From the NCBI RefSeq assembly GCF_016757215.1, contig NZ_JAESIY010000003.1, forward strand, positions 62,001 through 126,000: a stretch of DNA of 64,000 nt, written 5' to 3'. The stretch comes from Fulvivirga sediminis. GTDB taxonomy: Bacteria > Bacteroidota > Bacteroidia > Cytophagales > Cyclobacteriaceae. Below the pieces are notes generated by a model, which searched no databases, was not told the DNA's origin, and saw only the letters and a program-made list of their open reading frames with translations. Positions within the stretch are counted from its first letter, which is position 1. Each line of letters starts with the position of its first letter. Shown here in pieces: positions 33,797-42,914 of the stretch. Both the position numbers and the translations under genes were made by a program.

Positions 33797-34945
33797 TTAA
33801 AACCTATTGTAATAGGTGTTTACGCTGCTTACCAGTTGATCATAAATAGGCCTGGTGAATTCTATGAATAAATCTTGTGGGGGAGGAGGGATTACCTCCT
33901 CATTATTGCATATTTTTATTTGATCTTCTGTTAAGGCTCTTTCATCTCCATTATAGCTACCCCATTTCGAAACCCACACAAATTCTCCATTAAACTTATT
34001 ATGAACTAATATAGCATTAGTGTGAGCATCATAAACTTGCATACTGAATAAGCCTTTTGAGATTACTTCCTTCTTCCAGGTGGTCATCTTAGCCTTGACC
34101 GTGTTAAAAACATCTACTGACGAGCCATCGTCAAGCTTAGCGGTTCCTACTTTGACACTATCTTTGCTAAATGTTTCTGTATTTTTAAAGATATGTGTTT
34201 CTCCTACAGTGAAATCGTCAAATTGTAATCGCAGATATTGATCTACATATGGCAAGTTTTCGCGTTCGGCTTCTTGTGGATTGTAGAATCTTACAAACAA
34301 GTTTGATCGGTAATGAGTATGCAAGTACTCTTCAATTTTGTCTTGAAAAAAACGAGCACTGAGGTTATATCTGGTAGGTACTGGTATTTGTTCTACTACC
34401 ACTTTCAGAGTAGCTTTAAAGAGGGCTTCTTCTATTTTATTCTCCACGTCTTTATAGCCAGCAACAAATGACTGTACATCTCTGAAATTGTAGTAAGCTT
34501 GTTTGGCCCCTTCCCGAGTATCTTTTTCAAGTGCATTTAGTCCTTCTCTGTAGCTTTCCTCCGCGGCCATCTCTTGAATTTTAGGCAACTCATTGTAATA
34601 GTTCTTTGGGGAATGGATGATCTTTAGAGCACCTGGAGACCTTCTGATCTCTTCATACATGTTATTGATTAGTTGGTATTTTTGAAGTACCGATTTGTAT
34701 TTATACTTACTGTTGCCAGAAAGAGTATTTTGCACATCCTGCTCTATTGTACGAATAGCCAGGGGGTAGCCCGCTCGCAATGTTTCTTTTGATTTCTTAT
34801 GATCAGGTTTCTGTCTTAATCTGTTTACGGCTTTAAGCACAGCTTGATAGTAATCACCTTGTTCAAGCGCTTTTTTACCAGAGGAACAATTAAGTATTAA
34901 AAAGCTGATAATCAGCAGTGAGGAGAATAGATAAACTTTCTTCAT
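33797..34945 (-). CDS. Uncharacterised lipoprotein
   Basis: 382 residues with a clear lipoprotein leader (MKKVYLFSSLLIISFLILNC, Cys20). The N-terminal half is helical and TPR-like (ALEQGDYYQAVLKAVNRLR and SYREGLNALEKDTREGAKQAYYNFRDV). The C-terminal half is beta-rich (VRFYNPQEAERENLPYVDQ, SMQVYDAHTNAILVHNKFNGEFVW). No enzyme motif is seen. Probably an envelope scaffold of Bacteroidota. It lies alone between rhlE and the glucan operon with nothing to indicate a pathway. Confidence 0.75.
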   Translation of the reverse strand: MKKVYLFSSLLIISFLILNCSSGKKALEQGDYYQAVLKAVNRLRQKPDHKKSKETLRAGYPLAIRTIEQDVQNTLSGNSKYKYKSVLQKYQLINNMYEEIRRSPGALKIIHSPKNYYNELPKIQEMAAEESYREGLNALEKDTREGAKQAYYNFRDVQSFVAGYKDVENKIEEALFKATLKVVVEQIPVPTRYNLSARFFQDKIEEYLHTHYRSNLFVRFYNPQEAERENLPYVDQYLRLQFDDFTVGETHIFKNTETFSKDSVKVGTAKLDDGSSVDVFNTVKAKMTTWKKEVISKGLFSMQVYDAHTNAILVHNKFNGEFVWVSKWGSYNGDERALTEDQIKICNNEEVIPPPPQDLFIEFTRPIYDQLVSSVNTYYNRF

Positions 34946-35030
34946 ATGATGATTGTTTCTTTCTCTTATAATTTAACACAATTAGTGCCAAAGTCCTGCG
35001 CTTGAATGCAAACTTCTGTTTATGAGTGAG

Positions 35031-36551
35031 TTATGGTATGTTTTGCTTCTCTTCATTTACAAACAGGCATAATACACCTGCTAATATTAAAGAGCAGCCT
35101 CCCAAAATGAGAGCGAAAATGAATTCACTATCAAAGAAGGTCGTTATTAAAAAACCTAAAAGACTGGCCGCAATAATTTGAGGGATTACAATAAAAAAGT
35201 TGAAAATCCCCATGTAGTACCCCATTTTCTTTGCTGGTAATGATGACGAAAGCATCGAATAAGGCACTGATAAAATACTTGCCCATGCAAAACCAACACC
35301 AGCCATAGATACTAATAACATGTAATGGTTGGTAGTGAAATAAAAGGATATCAGACCAAGTCCACCGCAGCACAAAGCTATTAGGTGAGTATGTCTTCGA
35401 GACAATGCTTTGGATATATAGGGGATAATAAGTGCCAATATTGCGGCTACGCCATTATACCATGAAAAAAGGAAAGAGACCCAATCTGCACCTTCATTAT
35501 AGGCCGCACTGGTAGGATCAGAAGAGTTAAATATATGACTCGTTACCGCTGAGTTAGTGTAGATCCACATAGTGAAAAGACCAAACCAAGAGAAAAACTG
35601 AACATAGGCCAACTGTACCATGGTTTTGGGCATATGCTGAAAGTCTTGTACAATTTGAATAAAGCCATTAGTAGGACTGTTATTAATCATGAGTAGGCCT
35701 GCAACTACATAGGCGATGGCAAAGAAGCCAATAACTCCGCATAATACATAAAGCTGAGGGTTAAGGTTAGCCATATAAAACCAAGAGCACAGAGCAATAG
35801 TGATGAATAAAAGGCTTAAGCCTATTTTTACATAATTAGCCGGTGCAGTAGTATTATTATTGATCAATTCAGCATCTACTTGATCAGTTGTATTCGCATC
35901 TTCAGGTGGATATTCTTTAGTGGTAAACACGGTCCACATCACGGCGCTAATAAAGGCGAAAGCTCCTATGTAGAATGACCACTTAACCGAGTCGGGAATT
36001 TGGCCTTCTTCTGCCTGATTAGAGACACCTAACCAGTGACTAAAGACCCAAGGTAGAATAGAAGCAACTACGGCACCTATTCCAATAAAAAAACTTTGCA
36101 TAGCAAAACCTTGTGTTCTTTGTTCATCAGGAAGCATATCACCAACAAACGCGCGGAAAGGCTCCATGCTGATGTTAATAGAGCCATCCATGATCCACAG
36201 TGTGCCTATGGCTACCCATAGAGCAGGAGAGTTAGGCATAATGCAAAGTGCTGCTGTGGCTAGTAACGCTCCTATGGTGAAGTAAGGCCTGCGTCTACCC
36301 CAGGTAGGGTGCCAGGTACGGTCACTATAATAACCTATGATGGGCTGAACTACAAGACCTGTAACCGGGGCTGCCAACCAATAAAAGGCCAGGTTTTCTG
36401 TATCAGCACCCAAGGTTTCAAAAATTCTACTCGTATTGGCATTTTGTAATGCAAAACCAAATTGAATGCCTAAAAAGCCAAAACTCATATTCCATATTTG
36501 CCAAAAACTAAGTTTAGGTTTCTTTGAAGTAATAGATACACCTTTCATCAT
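35031..36551 (-). CDS. MFS sugar permease of the SLC45/GPH type (maltose/sucrose-like)
   Basis: 506 residues with about 12 membrane segments. The start SFWQIWNMSFGFLGIQFGFALQNANTSRIFETLGA and the loop GYYSDRTWHPTWGRRRPYF are characteristic of SLC45-like disaccharide transporters (the R-R-P loop also occurs in plant sucrose carriers). Loops contain SDPTSAAYNEGADWVS. It probably brings maltose, maltooligosaccharide or trehalose across the inner membrane with protons. It is the third gene of an operon GH31-GH13-permease; its ATG shares one base with the GH13 stop. Operon control by the LacI-type regulator is inferred from the operator at 40474. Confidence 0.9.
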   Translation of the reverse strand: MMKGVSITSKKPKLSFWQIWNMSFGFLGIQFGFALQNANTSRIFETLGADTENLAFYWLAAPVTGLVVQPIIGYYSDRTWHPTWGRRRPYFTIGALLATAALCIMPNSPALWVAIGTLWIMDGSINISMEPFRAFVGDMLPDEQRTQGFAMQSFFIGIGAVVASILPWVFSHWLGVSNQAEEGQIPDSVKWSFYIGAFAFISAVMWTVFTTKEYPPEDANTTDQVDAELINNNTTAPANYVKIGLSLLFITIALCSWFYMANLNPQLYVLCGVIGFFAIAYVVAGLLMINNSPTNGFIQIVQDFQHMPKTMVQLAYVQFFSWFGLFTMWIYTNSAVTSHIFNSSDPTSAAYNEGADWVSFLFSWYNGVAAILALIIPYISKALSRRHTHLIALCCGGLGLISFYFTTNHYMLLVSMAGVGFAWASILSVPYSMLSSSLPAKKMGYYMGIFNFFIVIPQIIAASLLGFLITTFFDSEFIFALILGGCSLILAGVLCLFVNEEKQNIP

Positions 36552-37927
36552 TATTCAGCAATTAAAATATGAAACTGAAATGGTTTGAGCTGAAGATTGC
36601 CCTCAGCTTCGAGTGTCATCTTATCGTTTGTTATGTAATCTTTATAATTACCGGCTATGCTACCAGGGGTGGTTATGCTTTGCTTTTGATCACTGAAGTT
36701 GATGATAGATACCACTTTATTGTTACCTTTGGTTCTGGAGAATGATACAACATGGTCATTGTTATCTTTAACTATAACAGGCATTGCTCCATATTCACCG
36801 CTCCATAAAGCGGGGTTGTCTTTACGTATCTGCACTAGTTTTTTGTAAAAGGGCTTTAATTTCTTAGGATCAGACCAGTCAATCGAGTCTTTATCAAAAA
36901 AGGCTAATCTCTTATCCATACCTACTTCCTGGCCGCTATAGATCATAGGAATACCATAAGCAGTAAATACAAATGCGGCAAATGCCTTATGGCCATCTCC
37001 ATATCTTTCGAACACAGTACCTGACCAAGCATTTTCATCATGATTAGTAGTTAAGGTTAATCTGTAGGCTTTTTTGCCATATTCGGCCAAATCTTTTTGA
37101 ACGAAAGTATTTAAGGCTTCTGCAGGCTCTTCTCCTTTAGCTACGGCCTCCGTAAGGTGCAGTAAGCCCCAGCTATAAGTTGCCTGAAACTCAAGGTGCA
37201 TTCTGGGTTGATCCCATTCCGCTAACCAGAAAAGGTCTTTTAACGGGTTGAGCCTAGCTGTTGCTTCTTCCCAGAAATATAAGGGTATTTCATGGCCGGC
37301 GTGGTCGCATCTAAAGCCATCAATATCCACTTCCTTAATCCAATACTCCATTTCATCAATCATGGCTTTTCTGGTATCTGAATTAGTATGATCCAGTAGG
37401 GCTATGTCTGTCCAGTCAGCTTCATAAGTGATGTTACCCAAGCTGTCTTTTGCGTAGTATTCAGGATGAGATGTGATCCACGGATTATCCCAAGAGGTAT
37501 GATTAGGAACCCAGTCTAGAATTACTACAAAATCCATATCATGGGCTTTTTTTACCAGGTCTTTAAAGTCATCCATGGTGCCAAATTCAGGATTGATGGT
37601 TCTGTAATCTTTGATGGAGTAATAACTGCCCAGAGCCCCTTTTCTGTTTTTTTCGCCTATAGGCTGAATGGGCATGAACCAGAGCATCTCTACGCCAAGG
37701 TCCTTTAGCTCTTTCAGGTGGTCTGCAAATGCATTGAAAGTGCCTTCAGGTGTAAATTGCCGCACATTCACTTCATAGATTGTCATATCTTTAGCCCTCT
37801 CGGGGAATGTAACTGCAGTGGCGTTTTTTGTTGATAGTTGAGAATCGGGAGATTGATTAGAGGTGTCTTTATGGCAAGCACCTAAAAAGAGTGTAAGTAG
37901 TGTGATTATATATAATGATTGTTTCAT
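36551..37927 (-). CDS. GH13 alpha-amylase family lipoprotein
   Basis: 458 residues. Lipoprotein leader with Cys18 (LLTLFLGAC). GH13 regions: LKDLGVEMLWFMPIQP, DWVPNHTS, nucleophile Asp208 in DGFRCDHA, acid/base Glu237 in FWLAEWDQP, and Asp297 in LTTNHDENAW. The barrel starts directly after the leader, with no N-terminal binding module, so it probably works on oligosaccharides in the periplasm, splitting what SusC imports. It sits 10 bases after the GH31 gene and shares a base with the permease start. Whether it is an amylase, neopullulanase or cyclomaltodextrinase is not settled by sequence. Confidence 0.92.
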   Translation of the reverse strand: MKQSLYIITLLTLFLGACHKDTSNQSPDSQLSTKNATAVTFPERAKDMTIYEVNVRQFTPEGTFNAFADHLKELKDLGVEMLWFMPIQPIGEKNRKGALGSYYSIKDYRTINPEFGTMDDFKDLVKKAHDMDFVVILDWVPNHTSWDNPWITSHPEYYAKDSLGNITYEADWTDIALLDHTNSDTRKAMIDEMEYWIKEVDIDGFRCDHAGHEIPLYFWEEATARLNPLKDLFWLAEWDQPRMHLEFQATYSWGLLHLTEAVAKGEEPAEALNTFVQKDLAEYGKKAYRLTLTTNHDENAWSGTVFERYGDGHKAFAAFVFTAYGIPMIYSGQEVGMDKRLAFFDKDSIDWSDPKKLKPFYKKLVQIRKDNPALWSGEYGAMPVIVKDNNDHVVSFSRTKGNNKVVSIINFSDQKQSITTPGSIAGNYKDYITNDKMTLEAEGNLQLKPFQFHILIAE

Positions 37928-37937
37928 GAGGTAATAT

Positions 37938-40364
37938 TTATTTAGACCATTGAATATTGATGGCCTCTGTAGTATTCGTGAATTCTATGCTTTTGAGTGC
38001 TTTAATTTCCGGTACAGTGTTTGGCTCTGTGTAAATAGGGTCAAAGTTAGAAACTGGCTTAATGAAGCTATATTGTTCTTCTTTTAACTCCATTCTATTT
38101 CCATTAACCTGAAAGGATTGATCTGGAAACCCATGAAGGAAAAGCTTTATGGTAGTAAATTGAGATGGATATATTCCGTTCTGTTCTGCAATTTTCAGTT
38201 CCTGATTTTCTGGCGAAAACTGAATAGTTCTTCTGCAAAAGTTCTCGTCTTGATAATTATAAGTTTCTCCATCGTCTTCATAATATTCAAATGAATTGAA
38301 AGATTTGCCATAGTAAACATGTAGTTCCAATGTGTTGCCTAAAGTATTAGTGTTATATTGTACTGATTGGGCCATTGGTATTATAGAGGAGGCTTTAACG
38401 TATAGTGGTAATATGTCTATCGGACATTCTATTATTTTCTCTTGTGCACCCTTAACCTGTTCGTCAGAGAAGAAGTGATACCAATGACCTTCAGGGAAAT
38501 ACACTTTGGTGAAATCTTTAGTGCTTTCTACTGGGGCTACCAAGATCGCAGGCCCAAATAAATATTGATTATGGTAGTTCTCTTCATAGATTTTTGAATC
38601 ATGAGTATAGTCTATGGCCAGACTACGTGACAATGGCAGACCGCTTTGAGTAGCTTCATAAAAAAGGCTGTAGATGTATGGAAGAAGTCTGTAACGTAGT
38701 TGGATGTAATTTCTTGAAATTTCCTCTACTTCTTCTCCAAAAGCCCATGGTTCAGCATCCCGGGTATTAATGTTACTATGGCCTCTAAAAAAAGGAGAGA
38801 AGGCTCCAATTTGTATCCATCGGGCGAATAATTTTTCGCTGGCATTACCTACAAAACCACCAACATCATAGCCAGCGAAAGGTATGCCCGTTAGGCCCAT
38901 GCTGTTCACAAGACGGGCTCCTAGCAGCATGTGCTCGTCACTGGCCGTGTTGTCTCCCGTCCATACGGCGGCGTAGCGTTGTATGCCTGAGAAGCCGGCG
39001 CGAGTGAGTACGAAAGGCCTTTTATTATTGAGCAGTGATTTGGAACCCTCAAAAGTACTTTTGGCCATGAGAAAGCCATATATATTTCTTCCTTTTCTGG
39101 CTGTGGCCTCTTCTCCTTCAAAGTGGAAGCGGATAAGGTCTGGTAGTTTTTGTCCCCAGGTGGCTATCTCATTCATGTCATTCCAAAAGCCATCTATTTC
39201 TAAGTCAGTATAAGCAGCAAACTGCTCTTTCCACCAGGTTCTGGTTTCTTCTTTAGTGAAATCTGGGAAATGGCACCAGCCTGGCCAAACCTGTCCTTCA
39301 TATAATGAACCATCAGGATATTTTAAGAATAAGTTTTTGTCTTTAGCCTCTTCATATGATGGATAGCCTTCTTCTATTTTAATGCCAGGATCACACATTA
39401 CTACTACATGAAAGCCCATATCTCTGAGCTTTTGTAGGATTTGCTGAGGGTTAGAAAACTTCTCTTTGTCCCAACTGAATATTTTGTAGTTATCCATGTA
39501 ATGGATGTCTAAAACTATTACATCAGCTGGAATTTCTCTATCACGGAAATTTTGTGCTACATTAAGCACTTCTTTGTCTGGATAGTAGCTATACCTGCAT
39601 TGCTGGTAGCCGATGCTCCAAAGTGGAGGAAGTTCCATGCGACCGGTAAGGTGCGAGTAAGAGCTGATAATATCTTTTACTTCCGCATGGTGGATGAAGT
39701 AGTAGTCCATGTCACCACTATCGGCTGAAAAGCTAGAGAACCTCCTGTTAGAAGCTCCGAAATTGAAATGAGTCTTGTGTGAATTGTCTAGAAAGATGCC
39801 ATAACTCAGCTGGTTATGTATTCCCATATAAAACGGAGTGGAGCAATACAACGGGTCTGCATCTACAGGGTAGCCAAAGAAGTCTGTGTTCCAATGCTGA
39901 TAGCCATGACCACGACGATCTAGAGGCCCTGTTTTTTCGCCTAAGCCTATGAATCTTTCCCCTTCCTGTAGTTTTTTGTAGGTAGTAACTTGCTCTCCGA
40001 TCCAGGAGGCGCCAAAAGTATCATCTTCATTGATGGTTTGACCATCGGTAGTAAGGAATGTAAACCTGGTGCTAGCTTTGTCAATTTCTAGAACCAATGC
40101 TGACGTACTAATTATGACTCGTTCATCATTTTCCTCTACATGAAAATTCACCTCAATGGGATGTGCTATCACAGAATATGGGTTAGTGTCTTGTTTCTCC
40201 TCAGAGGAAATATGTATTCTGAAAATGTGATTCGTATATACAGTTATTTGGAAAGAAGCATGTGTAGTGGTGCCCTCAATACCATTCGCATGCTTATGGT
40301 AATTGAGTAATTTTCCCATGCCATGATCACTCGATTTTTTCCGAGTGGTTATTGATGAATGCAT
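37938..40364 (-). CDS. GH31 alpha-glucosidase
   Basis: 808 residues, no signal peptide, so probably cytoplasmic. The N-terminal beta domain ends near 245; the barrel holds SIGYQQCRYSYYPD, PADVIVLDIHYMD, nucleophile Asp396 in DGFWNDMNE, and acid/base Asp471 in AVWTGDNTASDEHM; C-terminal sheets follow with LFGPAILVAPV. GH31 enzymes release glucose from the non-reducing end of maltose and isomaltose-type sugars. The start at 40364 could instead be the ATG at 40319 (residue 16), which removes a basic leader; I kept the longer form. First gene of its operon; a LacI-type operator lies 110 bases upstream. Confidence 0.92.
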   Translation of the reverse strand: MHSSITTRKKSSDHGMGKLLNYHKHANGIEGTTTHASFQITVYTNHIFRIHISSEEKQDTNPYSVIAHPIEVNFHVEENDERVIISTSALVLEIDKASTRFTFLTTDGQTINEDDTFGASWIGEQVTTYKKLQEGERFIGLGEKTGPLDRRGHGYQHWNTDFFGYPVDADPLYCSTPFYMGIHNQLSYGIFLDNSHKTHFNFGASNRRFSSFSADSGDMDYYFIHHAEVKDIISSYSHLTGRMELPPLWSIGYQQCRYSYYPDKEVLNVAQNFRDREIPADVIVLDIHYMDNYKIFSWDKEKFSNPQQILQKLRDMGFHVVVMCDPGIKIEEGYPSYEEAKDKNLFLKYPDGSLYEGQVWPGWCHFPDFTKEETRTWWKEQFAAYTDLEIDGFWNDMNEIATWGQKLPDLIRFHFEGEEATARKGRNIYGFLMAKSTFEGSKSLLNNKRPFVLTRAGFSGIQRYAAVWTGDNTASDEHMLLGARLVNSMGLTGIPFAGYDVGGFVGNASEKLFARWIQIGAFSPFFRGHSNINTRDAEPWAFGEEVEEISRNYIQLRYRLLPYIYSLFYEATQSGLPLSRSLAIDYTHDSKIYEENYHNQYLFGPAILVAPVESTKDFTKVYFPEGHWYHFFSDEQVKGAQEKIIECPIDILPLYVKASSIIPMAQSVQYNTNTLGNTLELHVYYGKSFNSFEYYEDDGETYNYQDENFCRRTIQFSPENQELKIAEQNGIYPSQFTTIKLFLHGFPDQSFQVNGNRMELKEEQYSFIKPVSNFDPIYTEPNTVPEIKALKSIEFTNTTEAINIQWSK

Positions 40365-40473
40365 ATAGTAGTAGCGTTTAATTAGACCTTTGTAAAGGTG
40401 TTTTTCATGATTATATGTGATCTAATGTAGTGTAAAAACATCGATTAAAGTGAGTATGGATAGTAAAAAGTTA

Positions 40474-40487
40474 CGTAAACGTTTGCG
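40474..40487. promoter_or_regulatory. LacI-type operator before the GH31-GH13-permease operon
   Basis: CGTAAACGTTTGCG differs by one base from the perfect palindrome CGCAAACGTTTGCG at 10662-10675. It is 110 bases upstream of the GH31 start. The shared site ties this operon to the lacI/susC locus 30 kb away in the window. Confidence 0.75.
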
Positions 40488-40522
40488 CTTTCGGTTGCAG
40501 AGAGAAGTTGTGAAAATGATAA

Positions 40523-40558
40523 AATAAGAAAAGCCCCTAACTAGGGGCTTTTCTTATT
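40523..40558. terminator. Bidirectional hairpin terminator
   Basis: A perfect 15-base inverted repeat (40523-40537 with 40544-40558; core AAGCCCC/GGGGCTT) with a 6-base loop. It lies 79 bases beyond the end of the M56 peptidase gene (read on the minus strand) and so stops its transcript before the GH31 operon. Confidence 0.8.
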
Positions 40559-40636
40559 AAGAGTATTGATAAAGGTAAGTTAGTTTACCCAGTTAAAAAG
40601 TTAAATTTAATTGGGCTATTGAAGGCAAAAGGTGAG

Positions 40637-42427
40637 CTAGCATTTTTCAAGGGAATAGCTAGTGGTTTGAAAACCCATAAAGCTAAAAATTAGTTTATCC
40701 TTTGGAGTGTTGAGCTTTATCTTGAATGAGCCATCGATTGAAGATACTGATCCTTGATTAGTACCTTCAATTATTATGTTGGTACCAGCGAGCGGTTTGC
40801 CTTCTTTGTTCATAACGGTACCATATACAGTGAGGCCATCATGTTTAATGTCTAGTTTTATTTGGCTTTCTCCACTGTTCGACACTTCGTCTATGTTTAT
40901 GCTTGATTGGTTATTGTCATTATCATCCAGTGCGAAAGTGATTGGCAAAATCAACTTTTGTTTTACTTTTACACCTCTTTCCAAGGCAGGCTTCCAGGTG
41001 ATTTCCAGACTTGCTGCGTTCAATGCTCGCATGGCTTCATGGTCGCAGCCAGCGCCTATCCCTTTTACTACTTTAGTATCAGAAAGAAGCCCGTTTTCGT
41101 TTATGATAAATTGAACAAATACCTTTCCGGCAATTCCTTTTTTTCTTGCTTGTAATGGATATTTAATAATTTGACTTATTTTTTCATAGAGGTTTTCATA
41201 CCCACCTTCTGGCATAGCGGGCTCTTCTACAATGGAGAAGACTTCGTCATCTGGTAAATTGGTAGCTTTAGCTATTTTTTTTAGCTGTCCATTTTGATTG
41301 ACAATTACACCTATCATGCCTCTGTCTTCGTATTTTTTAATATATCCAATAGATTCAGGGTCAAGATTTTTGAATTTAATCATTGATTCTTCATTGTCAG
41401 CGTCGGTTTCCATGTAGGTGAAATTGGCTTCTGGGTATTCTTGTTGTAGTCGTGCTAATTCGCTCTGAAGTTCTTTAGGCACTTCGCGTTGATGTGCTGT
41501 AGACATAGCTTCTGTTGCTTCGCTAGCTGAGTCATCGTTACAACTGATACTAATAAAAAGTATGGTAACAATGGGAATAAGGGTTATCCATTTCCATGTT
41601 TTGAATTTACTTACTGGGGTGTTCATCATTTTTATTCGATTTAAAGTGAATGATTTGTTAAAGTGATGTGCCAGCCCCAGGCTCATTTGGTTCAGAGTGA
41701 TTTTAGCGAGTAGATGACTATAATACTCTTTCGATGTTTTTTGTATTATGTGTTCATCAGCGAGATATTCGTGAGTATATTTTAACCTTAGTTTAAATAC
41801 CCAAACTATTGGGTTAACCCAGAACATAGTCTTTATAAGTTCATAAAATACAATATCCCAGCTATGCTTTTGACGAATGTGCACCAGCTCATGATCTATA
41901 ACTTTTTGCTTTTCATCATCGCTGAGTTTGATGCTGTTATCATAAAAGAGTAGTTTGAAAAAGGAGAAAGTAGGCAGTTGGCCATCAGTAAGAATAAAGG
42001 TAAAATGATCTTGTTTAAAAGCCTTTTTCGTTTTGCTTAGCCATAATATCTGGCAGATTTGAAAGAAGAATATTGTGATTAGAACAACACTTACTAACAA
42101 GTATAGTGTTGCCAGAATATGCAGCCAGTTATACGAATTTAGGATGTATAATAGTGAGCGTTTACCTGCAGAACCAAATATGGTAAGTTCAGGTAGTATA
42201 AATGTACTCTGAATGCTTTTTATGACTCCGGATCCGTTGGTACTTTGCTCGGTCATAAAACTACCTAAATTGATTAATGGTAAGGTAACCGATAAAAAGC
42301 CTGACCCAATGAGGAAGAACCTTATGAATCTATGATGATTATCCTTTTGAAGGCATAAGAAGTAGAAGGTGCCTAGTATCACTAAGCAAATGTTAGCTTC
42401 TACAAAATAGTTGATTATGTTATTCAT
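40637..42427 (-). CDS. BlaR1/MecR1-type M56 peptidase fused to TonB C-terminal and CarboxypepD-like domains
   Basis: A longer frame opens at 42448, but the ATG at 42427 gives the usual start MNNIINYFVEANICLVIL and a short ATGAATAA overlap with the BlaI gene, so 596 residues. Parts: three membrane segments (about 8-28, 36-56, 102-128), a cytoplasmic M56 domain with zinc motif HELVH (179-183), a fourth segment (about 285-305, WITLIPIVTILFISISC), a charged linker, a TonB-like C-terminal domain (about 415-505, GKVFVQFIINENGLLSDTKV), and a CarboxypepD-like domain (about 525-596, GTVMNKEGKPLAGTNIIIEG). BlaR1 homologues sense a signal outside and cut BlaI. Here two periplasmic domains replace the beta-lactam sensor. 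Confidence 0.9.
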   Translation of the reverse strand: MNNIINYFVEANICLVILGTFYFLCLQKDNHHRFIRFFLIGSGFLSVTLPLINLGSFMTEQSTNGSGVIKSIQSTFILPELTIFGSAGKRSLLYILNSYNWLHILATLYLLVSVVLITIFFFQICQILWLSKTKKAFKQDHFTFILTDGQLPTFSFFKLLFYDNSIKLSDDEKQKVIDHELVHIRQKHSWDIVFYELIKTMFWVNPIVWVFKLRLKYTHEYLADEHIIQKTSKEYYSHLLAKITLNQMSLGLAHHFNKSFTLNRIKMMNTPVSKFKTWKWITLIPIVTILFISISCNDDSASEATEAMSTAHQREVPKELQSELARLQQEYPEANFTYMETDADNEESMIKFKNLDPESIGYIKKYEDRGMIGVIVNQNGQLKKIAKATNLPDDEVFSIVEEPAMPEGGYENLYEKISQIIKYPLQARKKGIAGKVFVQFIINENGLLSDTKVVKGIGAGCDHEAMRALNAASLEITWKPALERGVKVKQKLILPITFALDDNDNNQSSINIDEVSNSGESQIKLDIKHDGLTVYGTVMNKEGKPLAGTNIIIEGTNQGSVSSIDGSFKIKLNTPKDKLIFSFMGFQTTSYSLEKC

Positions 42428-42797
42428 CTTTATCTTCTTTAAGGTCATCCTTTACGTGCTTCATTAGCTCATCCATGTCATTAATATCCAGATCATTTTC
42501 CTTGGCAAAAAAGGATACTAGCTTTTCAAATGAGCCATTAAAATACCCTGAGAGAAAATTGTTAAAGTAAAATTTACTGTATTTGCTTTTTTCAATTATA
42601 GGGTAATACTCATAGGTTTTACCATAGGCTTTATGCTGCACAAAACCTTTTTGTTCTAATATTCTGATTATGGTGGATACAGTATTGTAGGCAGGCTTTG
42701 GGGCTGGCATTTTTTCTATAATATCTTTTACAAATGCTGTTTTTAGCTGCCATAAAATGTGCATCACCTGTTCTTCTGCTTTTGTTAGTTCTTTCAT
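42420..42797 (-). CDS. BlaI/MecI-family transcriptional repressor
   Basis: 125 residues, one winged helix-turn-helix domain (about 3-70: LTKAEEQVMHILWQLKTAFVKDI, AYNTVSTIIRILEQKGFVQHKA) and a C-terminal dimerisation part with FLSGYFNGSFEKLVSFF. BlaI proteins bind as dimers and are cleaved by their partner M56 peptidase when a signal arrives. It precedes and overlaps the M56 gene by 8 bases, so they are co-translated. The usual target is its own promoter; the upstream 42798-42914 contains AACTTAGTTTTGCAACTATAAGTTTAG-like repeats, possible operator (the words AACTTAG and TATAAGTTT). Confidence 0.93.
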   Translation of the reverse strand: MKELTKAEEQVMHILWQLKTAFVKDIIEKMPAPKPAYNTVSTIIRILEQKGFVQHKAYGKTYEYYPIIEKSKYSKFYFNNFLSGYFNGSFEKLVSFFAKENDLDINDMDELMKHVKDDLKEDKDE

Positions 42798-42914
42798 TTG
42801 TTTATCTTATTCGCGAATATGAAACTCAATATAGAACTAAAAACTTAGTTTTGCAACTATAAGTTTAGTTGATGAGAAGATAATTATTCTTATAATGTCT
42901 TAAAGCAATGTAAA

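Noticed and set aside
42798-42914. Definite BlaI operator in the gap upstream
   Set aside because: Repeat words are weak (AACTTAG, TATAAGTTT) and not symmetrical enough to call.
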